Assembly: GCA_016841245.1 (NCBI GenBank)
Contig: JAENZN010000010.1
Coordinates: forward strand, 56,076 to 120,075
Length of the DNA: 64,000 nucleotides
From: Syntrophomonas sp.
GTDB taxonomy: Bacteria; Bacillota; Syntrophomonadia; Syntrophomonadales; Syntrophomonadaceae
Direction: 5' to 3'
Positions 9,366 through 18,432 of the stretch are shown here, one piece after another. The notes under the pieces were generated by a model. It was not told the origin of the DNA, did no database searches, and saw only the letters and a list, made by a program, of their open reading frames with translations. A program made the position numbers and the translations under genes. The first letter of the stretch is position 1, and each line of letters begins with the position of its first letter.

Positions 9366-11273
9366 CTATAGTTCACTAAATACATGGGGGTAGGTTTCTC
9401 TAATATAGGCAACTGGTATAATCTCCAGGTCAGACCAATCAGCTGATATATCTTCTCGGTTATCGTATGGTATCATAATTTTCTTGATTCCGGCCTGTCT
9501 TGCAGCATTTATTTTTTCGTGTAATCCACCTACCGGTTTGACTCGGCCCTGAATAGATATCTCCCCTGTTACCGCAATATCCTGCCGGATAGGTTTTCCT
9601 TTCATGGCACTCAATACGGCCAGGTATATAGCGGCTCCTGCTGAAGGTCCATCTACTTTACCGCCACCTATGAAATTTATATGTAGATCATAATCGTAAA
9701 TGTTTTCACCAAATTCGCTGCGGATTACTGAGGCCGCATTAAAAACAGAATCTCTGGCCATCGAACCGGCAGTATCATTAAAACGAACTTTGCCCGCCCC
9801 TTTTGGTTCAGCGGGAAAAGTAATAGCTTCGATTTCAAGCAATCTTCCCCGGTAACCATAGGCGCCCAGGCCAAATATCCTGCCCACTTCAGTTTCATCA
9901 GAGGCTTTGTTGTCAATATTAAGGGTTATCCGGCTGTTTTGTATGGCCTCATAAACATCATGTTTTCCTACTACCAGGATACCTTCGTCAGTATTGTTTT
10001 TATTGAGAGCAATTGAATAGGCATCCACCAGCAGCTTATTAGCTAATCTGCCATCATCAGCATACTTACTGATTAACTCCGAGACCCCTTCTGGTATACC
10101 AATATTTAATTTCTGAGCTGAGCGTTCAACAATATTTCTTATCTGTTCTGTGGTCAGCGGATTAAAAAATATTTCCATACAACGCGATCTTAATGCAGGA
10201 TTTATCTCTTCCTTGCTCCGGGTAGTGGCACCAATCAATACAAAATCTGCCGGCACCCCTTTCTCAAACATCTGCTTAATATATCTTGGTATCCGTTCAT
10301 TATGTGGATCATAATAAGCCGATTCGAAAAAGACCCTTTTATCTTCTAAAACTTTGAGCAATTTATTCTGTAAGGCGGCATCCATTTCTCCAATTTCATC
10401 TATAAACAGTATTCCCCCATGAGCATCACTTACCAGACCAGGTTTTGGTTCGGGTATACCCTCGTCGGCCAGGTCTTTACGCGCTCCTTGATAAATCGGA
10501 TCATGTACTGAACCCAATAGTGGATTAGTTGATTCCCGTGGATCCCAGCGCAGGGTAGTCCCATCCACTTCGATAAATGGTGCTTCTTTGCTGAAACAGT
10601 TCTGCTTTCTGCCTTTGACTAATTCCAGCGCTAATCTGGCACAGCTCGTTTTACCCACTCCCGGAGGACCATACAGCAATATATGCTGAGGGTAGGGGGT
10701 ATTTAGCTTTGACACTAATGCCTTAATAGCCTTATCCTGTCCTATAATTTCATCAAAATCAGCTGGTCTTAATATATCCAGCACTGTTTTGCTCAAGTTT
10801 ATATTTTCCATCTTCTCTAATCGGCCCAGATTTTTAAGTGTCTGCGCATTTTCCGGCGAATTTTTTTGTTCCTTGAGTATCTGCAGTTTAATCTCCTGGA
10901 TATATTCATTGTGCTTTTCATCCATTTTCTGCTGGATACTATTATGCAGGTCTTCCTCTATTTGCCGGCGAGTACATAACTCTGAAAAAATCTCTTCCAA
11001 AGCAGTCACTTCGATAGATAATTTATCTGGACGCAGCAGACAGTTAATGGTGGGATCCTCCAGCAGAATTCTGCGTAAGGCCAGAATTTTATTCTCCAAA
11101 GTATCAGAATTCATAAGCTCTATGGCATCTAACTTATTGGCTTTTAATACCAGTTCTTGCGTCCCATAAAATTGATGCAGTCGATCATATAGACTGTCTA
11201 ATTTCCACTCCAGTTTATCCTGCCTATCTACTAGCGCTGCCCGTCTCACTTCTTTTACCTGGTAATGTTTCAC
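9366..11273 (-). CDS. lonC: Lon-family ATP-dependent protease, spore LonC type
   Basis: This 635-residue AAA+ serine protease has a long charged, helical N-terminal region (about 1-165) instead of the substrate domain of LonA. The Walker A GPPGVGKT is at residues 202-209 and the Walker B ILFIDEIGE follows. The C-terminal Lon protease domain has Ser544 in DGPSAGAA and Lys587 in HEKINAA, exactly the 43-residue dyad spacing of Lon. The architecture fits LonC, found in a subset of endospore formers; LonB is the alternative. It starts at GTG 11273, 15 bp after rplI, and is probably in that operon. Confidence 0.82.
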   Translation of the reverse strand: MKHYQVKEVRRAALVDRQDKLEWKLDSLYDRLHQFYGTQELVLKANKLDAIELMNSDTLENKILALRRILLEDPTINCLLRPDKLSIEVTALEEIFSELCTRRQIEEDLHNSIQQKMDEKHNEYIQEIKLQILKEQKNSPENAQTLKNLGRLEKMENINLSKTVLDILRPADFDEIIGQDKAIKALVSKLNTPYPQHILLYGPPGVGKTSCARLALELVKGRKQNCFSKEAPFIEVDGTTLRWDPRESTNPLLGSVHDPIYQGARKDLADEGIPEPKPGLVSDAHGGILFIDEIGEMDAALQNKLLKVLEDKRVFFESAYYDPHNERIPRYIKQMFEKGVPADFVLIGATTRSKEEINPALRSRCMEIFFNPLTTEQIRNIVERSAQKLNIGIPEGVSELISKYADDGRLANKLLVDAYSIALNKNNTDEGILVVGKHDVYEAIQNSRITLNIDNKASDETEVGRIFGLGAYGYRGRLLEIEAITFPAEPKGAGKVRFNDTAGSMARDSVFNAASVIRSEFGENIYDYDLHINFIGGGKVDGPSAGAAIYLAVLSAMKGKPIRQDIAVTGEISIQGRVKPVGGLHEKINAARQAGIKKIMIPYDNREDISADWSDLEIIPVAYIRETYPHVFSEL

Positions 11274-11288
11274 CTTTATCCCCCTAGT

Positions 11289-11735
11289 TTATTCAGCTGC
11301 AACTATTATCTGTATATTGGCCTGAATTGATGGATATATTTTGATTTTAGCTTCATAAGTGCCCAGATGTTTGATAGGATCCTTCAATTCTATCTTTTTC
11401 TTATCTATTTTGGTGCCATATTCTTTCTGCAGAGCCTCTGCGATCTCTTTAACCGTTATGGCCCCGAACAGCTTATCACTTCCTCCGGTTCGAGCCAGCA
11501 GTTGGATGGCTTTGCCGTTTAACTTCTCCTGCAGTGCTTTAGCCGCGGCTTCTTCTTTTCCCTTTTGTTTTTGCTGTTTCAGATCCTTTTCCTGGGTCTC
11601 CTTGAGTCTGGTCTGAGTGGCTTCTAGCGCCATACCCTGGGGTATCAAATAATTTCTGGCATAGCCATCGGATACTTCTTTAATTTCTCCTGTTATTCCA
11701 AGTTTTTTAACATCTTTGATCAAAATCACCTTCAT
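11289..11735 (-). CDS. rplI: 50S ribosomal protein L9
   Basis: L9 binds 23S rRNA and holds two globular domains apart with a long helix. This 148-residue protein starts [13 protein letters not shown], has the N-domain motif [13 protein letters not shown] and a lysine/glutamine-rich connecting helix (about residues 44-75), followed by the C-domain. It begins 3 bp after yybS and lies in the rpsF-ssb-rpsR-yybS-rplI-lonC run. The DHH-family phosphodiesterase gene (gdpP), usual between yybS and rplI in Firmicutes, is absent here. Confidence 0.97.
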   Translation of the reverse strand: MKVILIKDVKKLGITGEIKEVSDGYARNYLIPQGMALEATQTRLKETQEKDLKQQKQKGKEEAAAKALQEKLNGKAIQLLARTGGSDKLFGAITVKEIAEALQKEYGTKIDKKKIELKDPIKHLGTYEAKIKIYPSIQANIQIIVAAE

Positions 11736-11738
11736 TAT

Positions 11739-12698
11739 TCATTCCTCCTGCTCCATTCGTATTTTTCGAAAATCAACCAGCGAATCAAATAATCCAATAA
11801 TGCTTACGAATATAATAGCAGATAGAGGAAAGACCATTACCAGTAAAATAAAACCTATAATTACGAAAACTCTGGTTGACTGCTTCTGTTCCGCTATTTT
11901 AAATATTATGGTAGATAAGCCGTAATATACTGCGATTGGTACTATGATCCATAATATATTGGACCCCACATAATAAATATTATTTAGCTCATCTCTTCCC
12001 CATATCCATAGACCCAGACCCGCAATAGCCATCCATACTAGCTGCCAGGGCATACTCTCTTCCCGGAATGGTTTCTTCTTTAGACGTTCAATGTTTCGTT
12101 TTCGGCTGATATAAGAGGCAAAAGACAGCATTAAAAATACTGCTATAATTGCCTGATTGTAGAAAATCGCTGGTAAATGACGGGCAAAAGCGGAGGTAGT
12201 ACTCTTTAATGACATCTCAAATTCAGCCTGGCTTATCCCCATCTGCTCATACATATCAAATATGCCCATTTCTTCGTAAATGCTTATACTCTCAGCAGCA
12301 GACTTGTTTAACTCTGCTTCTAACCCGTTAATCCCTATCCCCCCTGAGTAAAGGTAGGAAAACAATAAAAAAAAACTTACCCCCAGGATTGCGGCGGTCA
12401 CTCCCCTATGTTGTATTTGCTGGTAATTCTTGTTATAAGCAGCCAGCAGGGTCATGACTAGTGCCGGCATACCAAAGAGAGCCAGGTAACCTAGAAGATT
12501 GCTGGTCCCAGCCATAACGAATAGTACCAATATATTGATAAAAAATATAATGAGGATTTTATACGATTCTAAATATAGTCCGGCCAAAATTAACAGAGTA
12601 CCCCATAGTATTGCTGGGATCATTGTTATTCCGGGTAATAATGCCATGGCCACACACATCGTGGATGTGAATAAAAGAAAAAAAATGAATCCTGGCAA
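11739..12698 (-). CDS. yybS: YybS-like DUF2232 multi-pass membrane protein
   Basis: This 319-residue protein has about eight hydrophobic segments and a cytoplasmic stretch around IERLKKKPFREES. It matches the YybS/DUF2232 family by topology and by its position between rpsR and rplI; the molecular function is unknown. It starts at TTG 12698, with AGAGGTG upstream, and is separated from the MazG-like gene by only 4 bp, so the two are translationally close. Confidence 0.78.
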   Translation of the reverse strand: MPGFIFFLLFTSTMCVAMALLPGITMIPAILWGTLLILAGLYLESYKILIIFFINILVLFVMAGTSNLLGYLALFGMPALVMTLLAAYNKNYQQIQHRGVTAAILGVSFFLLFSYLYSGGIGINGLEAELNKSAAESISIYEEMGIFDMYEQMGISQAEFEMSLKSTTSAFARHLPAIFYNQAIIAVFLMLSFASYISRKRNIERLKKKPFREESMPWQLVWMAIAGLGLWIWGRDELNNIYYVGSNILWIIVPIAVYYGLSTIIFKIAEQKQSTRVFVIIGFILLVMVFPLSAIIFVSIIGLFDSLVDFRKIRMEQEE

Positions 12699-12702
12699 TT
12701 TA

Positions 12703-13029
12703 TCACCTCTTTCTGTTGCCCAGGTAAAGCAGTAACTGATTCATATCTTCATACCATTGGTCTTTCTCGTGAGATTCTATCATTCCGGTTTGCAGTTTTT
12801 TCTTGGCTAGAAGGTCAATGGTATGGAATTCCACGCCCAATTTTCTTCCCAGAATATAAGTAATCATTATTATCGAAGCCAGGGCATCACTGGTATTAGT
12901 ATAATCCGCCCTTATCAGCGCTTTGAAGAGTGTTCCTACCGCCTCTACCAGTTCTGCTTTGAGCGATTCGGTCATCTTCAAGTTACTGGCAAATAAGACC
13001 TCACTGTTCTTTTTCCTCAAACTTACCAC
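12703..13029 (-). CDS. MazG-like family protein
   Basis: This 108-residue helical protein (LKAELVEAVGTLFKALIRA, DALASIIMITYILGRKLG) resembles the small MazG-like proteins found beside rpsR/yybS in Clostridia. These are related to all-alpha NTP pyrophosphohydrolases, but the full catalytic ExxE signature is not obvious here, so activity is uncertain. GTG 13029 is the first start; TTG 13020 has a better placed GGGGGTGG ribosome site. Confidence 0.65.
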   Translation of the reverse strand: MVSLRKKNSEVLFASNLKMTESLKAELVEAVGTLFKALIRADYTNTSDALASIIMITYILGRKLGVEFHTIDLLAKKKLQTGMIESHEKDQWYEDMNQLLLYLGNRKR

Positions 13030-13089
13030 CCCCTATTACTTGTTCTCTGTAATTCCATTAATTTCCTGCTCCGGGAGTGGACATAAGAT

Positions 13090-13113
13090 AAGCCCCCATA
13101 TACCTGAGGGCTT
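13090..13113 (-). terminator. Possible weak terminator after rpsR
   Basis: On the minus strand AAGCCC and GGGCTT flank a 12-nt loop, 9 bp after the rpsR stop. The following T-run is poor, so it may attenuate rather than end transcription into the MazG-like gene. Confidence 0.35.
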
Positions 13114-13121
13114 TCTTTGCT

Positions 13122-13346
13122 TTATTCTGCTGTATATGGCAGTAAGGCCATGGTCCTGGCTCTTTTTATTGCTACTGTAATCTGCCGCTGGTGTTGAGCA
13201 CAGTTGCCGGTTATTCTTCGCGGCAGAATCTTTCCTCTTTCAGTTATATACCGTCGTAATTTGGGAATTTCCTTATAATTTATGTGTTCAATTTTGTCCG
13301 CGCAAAAGTTGCACTGACGCCTTTTTTTTCGTTTATCTCTTTTCAA
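13122..13346 (-). CDS. rpsR: 30S ribosomal protein S18
   Basis: S18 pairs with S6 on the 30S platform. The 74-residue sequence begins [15 protein letters not shown] and contains [11 protein letters not shown], the [12 protein letters not shown] core and a C-terminal [10 protein letters not shown]. The CNFC pair together with Cys49 in TGNCAQH suggests the zinc-binding (C+) form of S18. It lies 18 bp after ssb in the rpsF-ssb-rpsR operon. Confidence 0.97.
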   Translation of the reverse strand: MKRDKRKKRRQCNFCADKIEHINYKEIPKLRRYITERGKILPRRITGNCAQHQRQITVAIKRARTMALLPYTAE

Positions 13347-13364
13347 GCTTTTTTCCCTCCTTGA

Positions 13365-13811
13365 TTAGAAAGGTATTTCATCTTCCTCATTTTGTTCAAC
13401 TATGTCTATGTCGGTAAGGTTTACTTCTTGACCAAATTTTTCCCAATCATCTTTAGAAGCTTTTGTCGAACTGGTATTAACCGTATTTGCACCACTGCTA
13501 GTCCCAGCTTTATCCAGAAACTTCACCTCTTCGGCTACTACTTCGGTTACCCGTCGACGCTGTCCGTCCTGGGTCTCATAGCTACGTATCTGCAGTCTTC
13601 CTTCCACTGCCACCAGCCTGCCCTTGCCCAGGTAATTAGCACAATTTTCAGCGGTCTTATTCCAGACTACAACTGGAATAAAATCAGCTTCATCCCTTTT
13701 AAATTTTCGGTTTACTGCCACGGTAAAAGTAGCGACTGCTGTGCCGTTTTGAGTATATCTTAGTTCCGGATCCTGAGTGAGACGCCCGATTATTATAACT
13801 CTGTTTAACAA
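13365..13811 (-). CDS. ssb: Single-stranded DNA-binding protein
   Basis: This 148-residue SSB has an N-terminal OB fold ([47 protein letters not shown]) of about 105 residues, a flexible Ser/Thr-rich linker and the acidic tip EDEIPF that recruits replication and repair proteins. It sits between rpsF and rpsR, the standard bacterial arrangement. Confidence 0.97.
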   Translation of the reverse strand: MLNRVIIIGRLTQDPELRYTQNGTAVATFTVAVNRKFKRDEADFIPVVVWNKTAENCANYLGKGRLVAVEGRLQIRSYETQDGQRRRVTEVVAEEVKFLDKAGTSSGANTVNTSSTKASKDDWEKFGQEVNLTDIDIVEQNEEDEIPF

Positions 13812-13846
13812 ATCCAGCTTACCTCCAGTTCAGGTTATTTTACCTA

Positions 13847-14137
13847 CTATTCTTCCAAGCGGATGATCATATGGCGCAAAAATTTATCTGATATTTTTAT
13901 TACCCTGTCCAATTCATTAACAGTTTCAGTCTCTCCGTTAAAATGCCAGACGGAATATATCCCTTCGGAGTAATCCTGAATGCTGTATGCCAATCTCTTT
14001 TTCCCCCAGCCATCCAGTTCCTTAACAAATTCACCACCAAAGTCTGCAATTATCTTTTGCAGCCTTTCTTTGGCTTCGGCAAAATCTTCTTCAGAAAGAT
14101 CTGGCTTGAGAATGAACATCATCTCATATGTGCGCAT
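13847..14137 (-). CDS. rpsF: 30S ribosomal protein S6
   Basis: S6 forms a heterodimer with S18. The 96-residue sequence starts MRTYEMMFILKPDLSEED and contains the conserved GWGKKRLAYSI and an EGIYSVWHFNG strand. GGAGGAGGTG precedes ATG 14137. The leader between the promoter at 14216-14244 and this start has two GC-rich hairpins and may be the site of S6:S18 feedback control, although I could not confirm the family-specific motif. Confidence 0.97.
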   Translation of the reverse strand: MRTYEMMFILKPDLSEEDFAEAKERLQKIIADFGGEFVKELDGWGKKRLAYSIQDYSEGIYSVWHFNGETETVNELDRVIKISDKFLRHMIIRLEE

Positions 14138-14215
14138 CGTTACACCTCCTCCCTATGGACTAGCCCTTGAGAAGGGCCTTAGGCTCCGATAATACCGGAG
14201 CAGGGACTTGCAAAT

Positions 14216-14244
14216 ATTATACCAGTATAATTATACTATGGCAA
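14216..14244 (-). promoter_or_regulatory. Sigma-A promoter of the rpsF operon
   Basis: On the minus strand TTGCCA (14244-14239), a 17-nt spacer and a perfect TATAAT (14221-14216) precede rpsF by about 75 bp. The spacer is itself an AT-rich palindrome, AGTATAATTATACT. Confidence 0.75.
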
Positions 14245-14252
14245 GACTTCTG

Positions 14253-14468
14253 CTAAAGGATGCCTTTGATAAGCAGACTATTCAGTTCTGATACTGGTTT
14301 TTCAATAATAAAAGTATTATTGAACAAAGCTTTCAATACCGCTATTGGTTCCTCCTGTTCATGGTATTTAAATGCTATTATGCAGAATTTTTCAGTATGA
14401 GGCATGTTTTTAACAGTAACCAGGTCCCCGGCAGAAAATTTTAATTGCCCCTCTGGTTTTACAGTCAT
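14253..14468 (-). CDS. Hypothetical 71-residue protein
   Basis: This small protein is not recognised. It begins MTVKPEGQLKFSAGDLV, reads like a small beta-barrel (FSAGDLVTVKNMP, CIIAFKYHE, AVLKALFNNTFIIEKP) and has no membrane segment. A good AGGAGAAGA ribosome site before ATG 14468 supports translation. It lies between the DUF951 gene and the rpsF promoter, on the same strand. Confidence 0.6.
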   Translation of the reverse strand: MTVKPEGQLKFSAGDLVTVKNMPHTEKFCIIAFKYHEQEEPIAVLKALFNNTFIIEKPVSELNSLLIKGIL

Positions 14469-14549
14469 TCTTCTCCTACCCCTTTCAAGCTAGAATCCCC
14501 CCTGATAGCATGCTATGCAGAAGAAGAGGCATTTGTTAACAAGACTGTA

Positions 14550-14735
14550 TTATTTCTCTACCCTGAGCATCCGTTTCTCAAACTGTAATCTGGGAAGCAT
14601 TACTATACGCCCGCAACCCTGGCATCTAATCTTAATATCCGCTCCCATACGAGTAATTTCCCAGTGATAGCTACCGCAGGGATGTTTTTTTTTCATACGT
14701 ACGATATCACCTAATTGAAATTCTTTCCTCTGCAT
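14550..14735 (-). CDS. DUF951 family small protein (YyzM-like)
   Basis: This 61-residue protein starts MQRKEFQLGDIVRMKKKHPC and contains GSYHWEITRMGADIKIRCQG, the hallmark of DUF951. The spaced cysteines (PCG and CQGCGR) suggest a metal site or structural role. Function is unknown, but the gene usually sits close to rpsF or parB in Firmicutes. GGGGAGGGTAAG precedes ATG 14735. Confidence 0.85.
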   Translation of the reverse strand: MQRKEFQLGDIVRMKKKHPCGSYHWEITRMGADIKIRCQGCGRIVMLPRLQFEKRMLRVEK

Positions 14736-14771
14736 CTTACCCTCCCCATTCCGGTATCAATAGATAAACAT

Positions 14772-15812
14772 TTAAAAATTCTTTATCCGGATAGGCTTAA
14801 ACCCTTTATTTAATACTCTCCCCACCATAAAACAGGTACATTGCCTTTGCTGCATGGCTTGGAGAAGTGCTCCCGCTTGTCCCTCGGCTGCGGATATTAA
14901 TAAACCTCCAGCTGTTTCCGGGGAGAATAGGATATCCAGGACTGTACTATCAATATCCTCATCACTGACGAATTTATCCTGCAAATAACTGCGATTTTTA
15001 TATGCTCCTCCAGGTATTAGTCCCATCTGAGCGTATTCCAGAGCTCCTTCCATAAACTGCACCTGATTGGCATACAATTCAATTTCCACCCGGCTTCCGG
15101 CTGCCATTTCGTACAGGTGTCCAACTATACCAAACCCTGTAACATCGGTAAGCGCATGCACTCCCACTTTCCCCACGGCTTCTGCCGCATGATTGTTTAA
15201 CATGGTCATCCATTTGATTCCTTCTTGATAGGAAGCTTCAGATATCATCTCGGCCTTTATAGCAGTAGCTATAATACCGTTGCCAATGGGTTTAGTCAGA
15301 AACAGAACATCTCCCGGCTGGGCTCCGGCATTGCCTATTACCTGCTCTGGATGGACCAGACCGGTAACCGCTAATCCGTATTTAGGTTCGTTATCATCAA
15401 TGGTATGCCCACCTACCAGTAAAGCACCGGCTTCTTTTATTTTAGACAGTCCACCATCAATGATGCTGCGCAATATATTCAGGTCCTCACAGGCCGGAAA
15501 ACAAACGATATTCATAGCCAGCAGCGGCTTTCCTCCCATGGCGTACACGTCGTTGATAGCATTAACAGCTGCAATTTGCCCAAATAGATAAGGATCGTCC
15601 ACCATGGGAGTAAAAAAATCTACCGTCTGAATAACCGCCTGTTCACTGTTTAATCTGTAAACCCCGGCATCATCTCTGGTATCTATACCTATTAGTAAAT
15701 CTGGGTGTTGCGGAGGCTTAAAGTCTAACAATATTTTCTCCAGGGCCCCTGGATCGATTTTGGCAGCTCACCCGGCAGCCCTGACCATTTGGGTTAATTT
15801 GATCTTCTGCAT
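14772..15812 (-). CDS. selD: Selenide, water dikinase; selenoprotein with in-frame UGA (Sec15)
   Basis: SelD makes selenophosphate from selenide and ATP, the selenium donor for tRNA-Sec. The usual ATG-to-stop reading begins only at 15731, but the true start is ATG 15812 after AAAGGAGGGGA. Reading through TGA at 15770-15768 gives MQKIKLTQMVRAAG-U-AAKID, where U replaces the active-site cysteine of the family. The full product is 346 residues. DDAGVY and GGHTIDDNEPKYGLA follow as expected. A hairpin 14 nt after the UGA could serve as SECIS. selA, selB and tRNA-Sec lie within 10 kb on the same strand. Confidence 0.95.
15739..15770 (-). promoter_or_regulatory. Sec codon with candidate bacterial SECIS hairpin in selD
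   Basis: The UGA at 15770-15768 is followed 14 nt later by TCCAGG-GGC-CCTGGA (minus strand, 15753-15739). The spacing suits a bacterial SECIS recognised by SelB within the coding region. The fold was judged by eye only. Confidence 0.6.
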
Positions 15813-15904
15813 AACTGCCTCCCCTCCTTTACTAAATTCTCATCTTAGAAATAACTTCCTTGCCGCCTTCCTTAACAACTGGTTGTCTATGTTCTGACCT
15901 TGGT

Positions 15905-17290
15905 CTAGAAAGACTGCATAAATGCCCGGTAGGCCTTATAAGACATGTACACATCTACTTTGCTAACTATTTCAAAGGGGGAATGCATACCCATTACCGC
16001 TACTCCACAGTCTACTACTTCCATACCATAATAGGCCATGTACTGGGCAACTGTTCCGCCCCCGCCAATATCAACTTTACCTAGTTCACCCACCTGCCAG
16101 GACACTTTTTCATCCTCAAACAGCTTCCTGATCCTCCCTAGAAACTCGGGATTAGCGTCACTTGATTCCGACTTACCTCGTGACCCGGTAAATTTGGTTA
16201 CTACCACGCCCCGGGTTAAGAAACTGCAGTTTCTTTTCTCAAAGACATCCGGGTAATTGGGATCAACTGCAGCATTGACATCTGCTGACAATGCACAGGA
16301 CCTTGCCAAACAGCGCCTTATATCCAGGTAGTTAGTTTTACCGGCCAGATGCATAATCTCTGTCACTATATTTTCTATTACCAGAGAATGCAGGCCGGTA
16401 TTGCCTACACTGCCAATTTCTTCCTTGTCGACAAATAGACACAGGACTGTTTTAGCTGGGTCTTTCACTTCTAGAACCCCTTGCAGGGATGCGTATGCAC
16501 TTACCCGATCGTCCTGTCCATATCCGCCAACCATGCTTCGATCCAGGCCTACCTCTCTGGCCGGGAAAGCCGGGACCAGTTCCAGTTCGGCACTGGTGAA
16601 ATCCTCTTCTTCTATTTCGTACTGGTCTTTTAACCTCTGTAGAACATGGTTTTTTACCAGGTCTTTTCCCTCTTTATCCAAGGGGATGCTTCCTGCCAGA
16701 GCATTCAAACTTTCTCCGCTGATCGCTTCCGACATCTTTTTCTCCATTTGCTCCTTGGCCAGATGGGGAAGCAGATCAGAAATGGTCAATACCGGCTCTT
16801 CTGTCTTTTCTCCCATAACGATATTTACCATATGCCCATCTTTTTTAACTACCACCCCATGCATGGCCAGCGGAATAGCCAGCCACTGGTATTTTTTTAT
16901 TCCCCCATAATAATGAGTTTTTAGCAGAGCCAAACCATCTTCTTCGTAAAGTGGTCTGACCTTTAAATCTAATCGGGGAGAATCAATATGAGAAGCTACT
17001 ATATTGATCCCGTTTTCTATTGGATCCTGCCCCATAACTATTAGGGCGCATATTTTCCCTTTTTCTCTAATAACTATTTTCTGACCGGGTTTGAGGTCCT
17101 GACACTCATCTATGGAGATGAACCCTTTATCTCTAGCTGTTCGATAAATATTCTCTATAGCTTCCCTTTCGGTTTTGCTCTGGTTTAAAAAATCCAAATA
17201 CGATTTGTTGAATTTGTGTACTGCTTCTGTTTCTCCTGGAAGCAGTTCAGTCCAGGCATTTTTTCCCAGATGGTCATCTTTGTCAAGCAA
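15905..17290 (-). CDS. M18 family aminopeptidase
   Basis: This 461-residue cytosolic metallo-aminopeptidase belongs to the aspartyl aminopeptidase (M18) family. The metal-site motifs SHIDSPRLDLK, the acidic DKEEIGSVG and the C-terminal GMHSPFEIVSKVD are in the expected order. It starts at TTG 17290, behind a perfect AAAGGAGGT. It is monocistronic or followed weakly by selD, with a 92-bp gap. Confidence 0.9.
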   Translation of the reverse strand: MLDKDDHLGKNAWTELLPGETEAVHKFNKSYLDFLNQSKTEREAIENIYRTARDKGFISIDECQDLKPGQKIVIREKGKICALIVMGQDPIENGINIVASHIDSPRLDLKVRPLYEEDGLALLKTHYYGGIKKYQWLAIPLAMHGVVVKKDGHMVNIVMGEKTEEPVLTISDLLPHLAKEQMEKKMSEAISGESLNALAGSIPLDKEGKDLVKNHVLQRLKDQYEIEEEDFTSAELELVPAFPAREVGLDRSMVGGYGQDDRVSAYASLQGVLEVKDPAKTVLCLFVDKEEIGSVGNTGLHSLVIENIVTEIMHLAGKTNYLDIRRCLARSCALSADVNAAVDPNYPDVFEKRNCSFLTRGVVVTKFTGSRGKSESSDANPEFLGRIRKLFEDEKVSWQVGELGKVDIGGGGTVAQYMAYYGMEVVDCGVAVMGMHSPFEIVSKVDVYMSYKAYRAFMQSF

Positions 17291-17390
17291 TGCTTCTACC
17301 TCCTTTAATTTAGTTCTCTATAATTGTTTTTGAGTGTAAGTAAACTTGAAAATGCTTCCTTATTTCACCGTGAGCTGCGTGAACATATAT

Positions 17391-17441
17391 TGCACCCATA
17401 ATGGTACCGCAATGGAATGATGGTATATCAGTTGCACCAGC
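17391..17441 (+). repeat. Intergenic palindromic repeat, copy 2 (partial)
   Basis: The unit TGCACCCATAATGGTACCGC followed by AATGGAATGATGG and TATCAGTTG matches the 20.6 kb copy closely, but the GC-rich palindromic end is degraded. It lies in the 273-bp gap between cvpA and the M18 gene. Confidence 0.55.
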
Positions 17442-17563
17442 ATGTGTTGTGATGTATTCTGCCGTTAGTTAATATTATATTACCCGCTTCGGTATCATTT
17501 TAAATAATACGGCTATTATTTAAGGTGCTTTTACGTTATATCTGCACATATAATAGAAATGTG

Positions 17564-18181
17564 CTAGGTTTTTATTCCGGTCAGATCTTTCATCATAGCG
17601 AAAGTTTGCAGCATATAGGCTGCTGTTATTGATTTTTCCACGGCATCAACGATAGGCAGAATTATATAAAACCCCATACCTGAAGCCAGCACCATTGCCG
17701 GATATAGTAAACCTAAAATAATAGTCAATACTATCAAGTTTTTTGCTGCTACCAAAACCATTCCCAGCAGACGGTTAATTGATGACAACCACCCCCAGGA
17801 AAATAATCTGTCTAATCCTGACCACAGTATCTGAACAACCTTACTGCTCAACAAGAAAATGACTATAAATGACATTGCTAGGGTCAAAAGGTAAGCCAGG
17901 TAGTGAGCACCATCATCAAAATCCATACCGTTGACCAGGAGAGTGCTTTCCATGTTAACCACTGTAAGTGGTATTTTACTCCGTATTACTTCGCTTAGAG
18001 CAGTAATTAATCCATAATATTCCTGCAGATATGAAGCGAAACTATCATAATAGACAACTGCCAGTAATATTCCTGCAGCCAGACTGATGATACTGCCAAG
18101 TGTTTTAATAAATCCTTTTTTAAACCCGGATATCCCGCTTAGTATTAAGATAGCGATAACAAAATAATCAAATACATTCAT
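17564..18181 (-). CDS. CvpA family membrane protein
   Basis: This 205-residue protein has four predicted membrane segments and the N-terminal signature MNVFDYFVIAILILSGISGF with FKKGFIKTLGSI, typical of the CvpA/colicin V production family. The precise function is unresolved. I chose ATG 18181 because the family begins here and GGAGA lies upstream. The earlier ATG at 18214 has no ribosome site and sits just after a TATAAT promoter element. Confidence 0.82.
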   Translation of the reverse strand: MNVFDYFVIAILILSGISGFKKGFIKTLGSIISLAAGILLAVVYYDSFASYLQEYYGLITALSEVIRSKIPLTVVNMESTLLVNGMDFDDGAHYLAYLLTLAMSFIVIFLLSSKVVQILWSGLDRLFSWGWLSSINRLLGMVLVAAKNLIVLTIILGLLYPAMVLASGMGFYIILPIVDAVEKSITAAYMLQTFAMMKDLTGIKT

Positions 18182-18352
18182 ACCCGTTAGCTTATCTCCA
18201 TTAATTAAAATCAAGATAATTATACCATAGTAAACCGATTTACGATTAAATTGCCTAAGCGGCCGGAGATTGTATTCCTTTTATTTGCTCACAATTCTGC
18301 CAGGCAGGCAGGATGTTTCACTGCCCTGGACAGAGATTTTTGCGGGAACAAC

Positions 18353-18381
18353 TTGACAATAAATTGATTCCCTGCTATTTT
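18353..18381 (+). promoter_or_regulatory. Candidate promoter of the VTT membrane protein gene
   Basis: TTGACA, a 17-nt spacer and TATTTT lie 52 bp upstream of the plus-strand gene at 18433. The -35 is perfect and the -10 is weak. Confidence 0.5.
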
Positions 18382-18432
18382 TATATGTAATATATATTTC
18401 CATTATATACCATTTAAAGATAGGAGTTCCGC

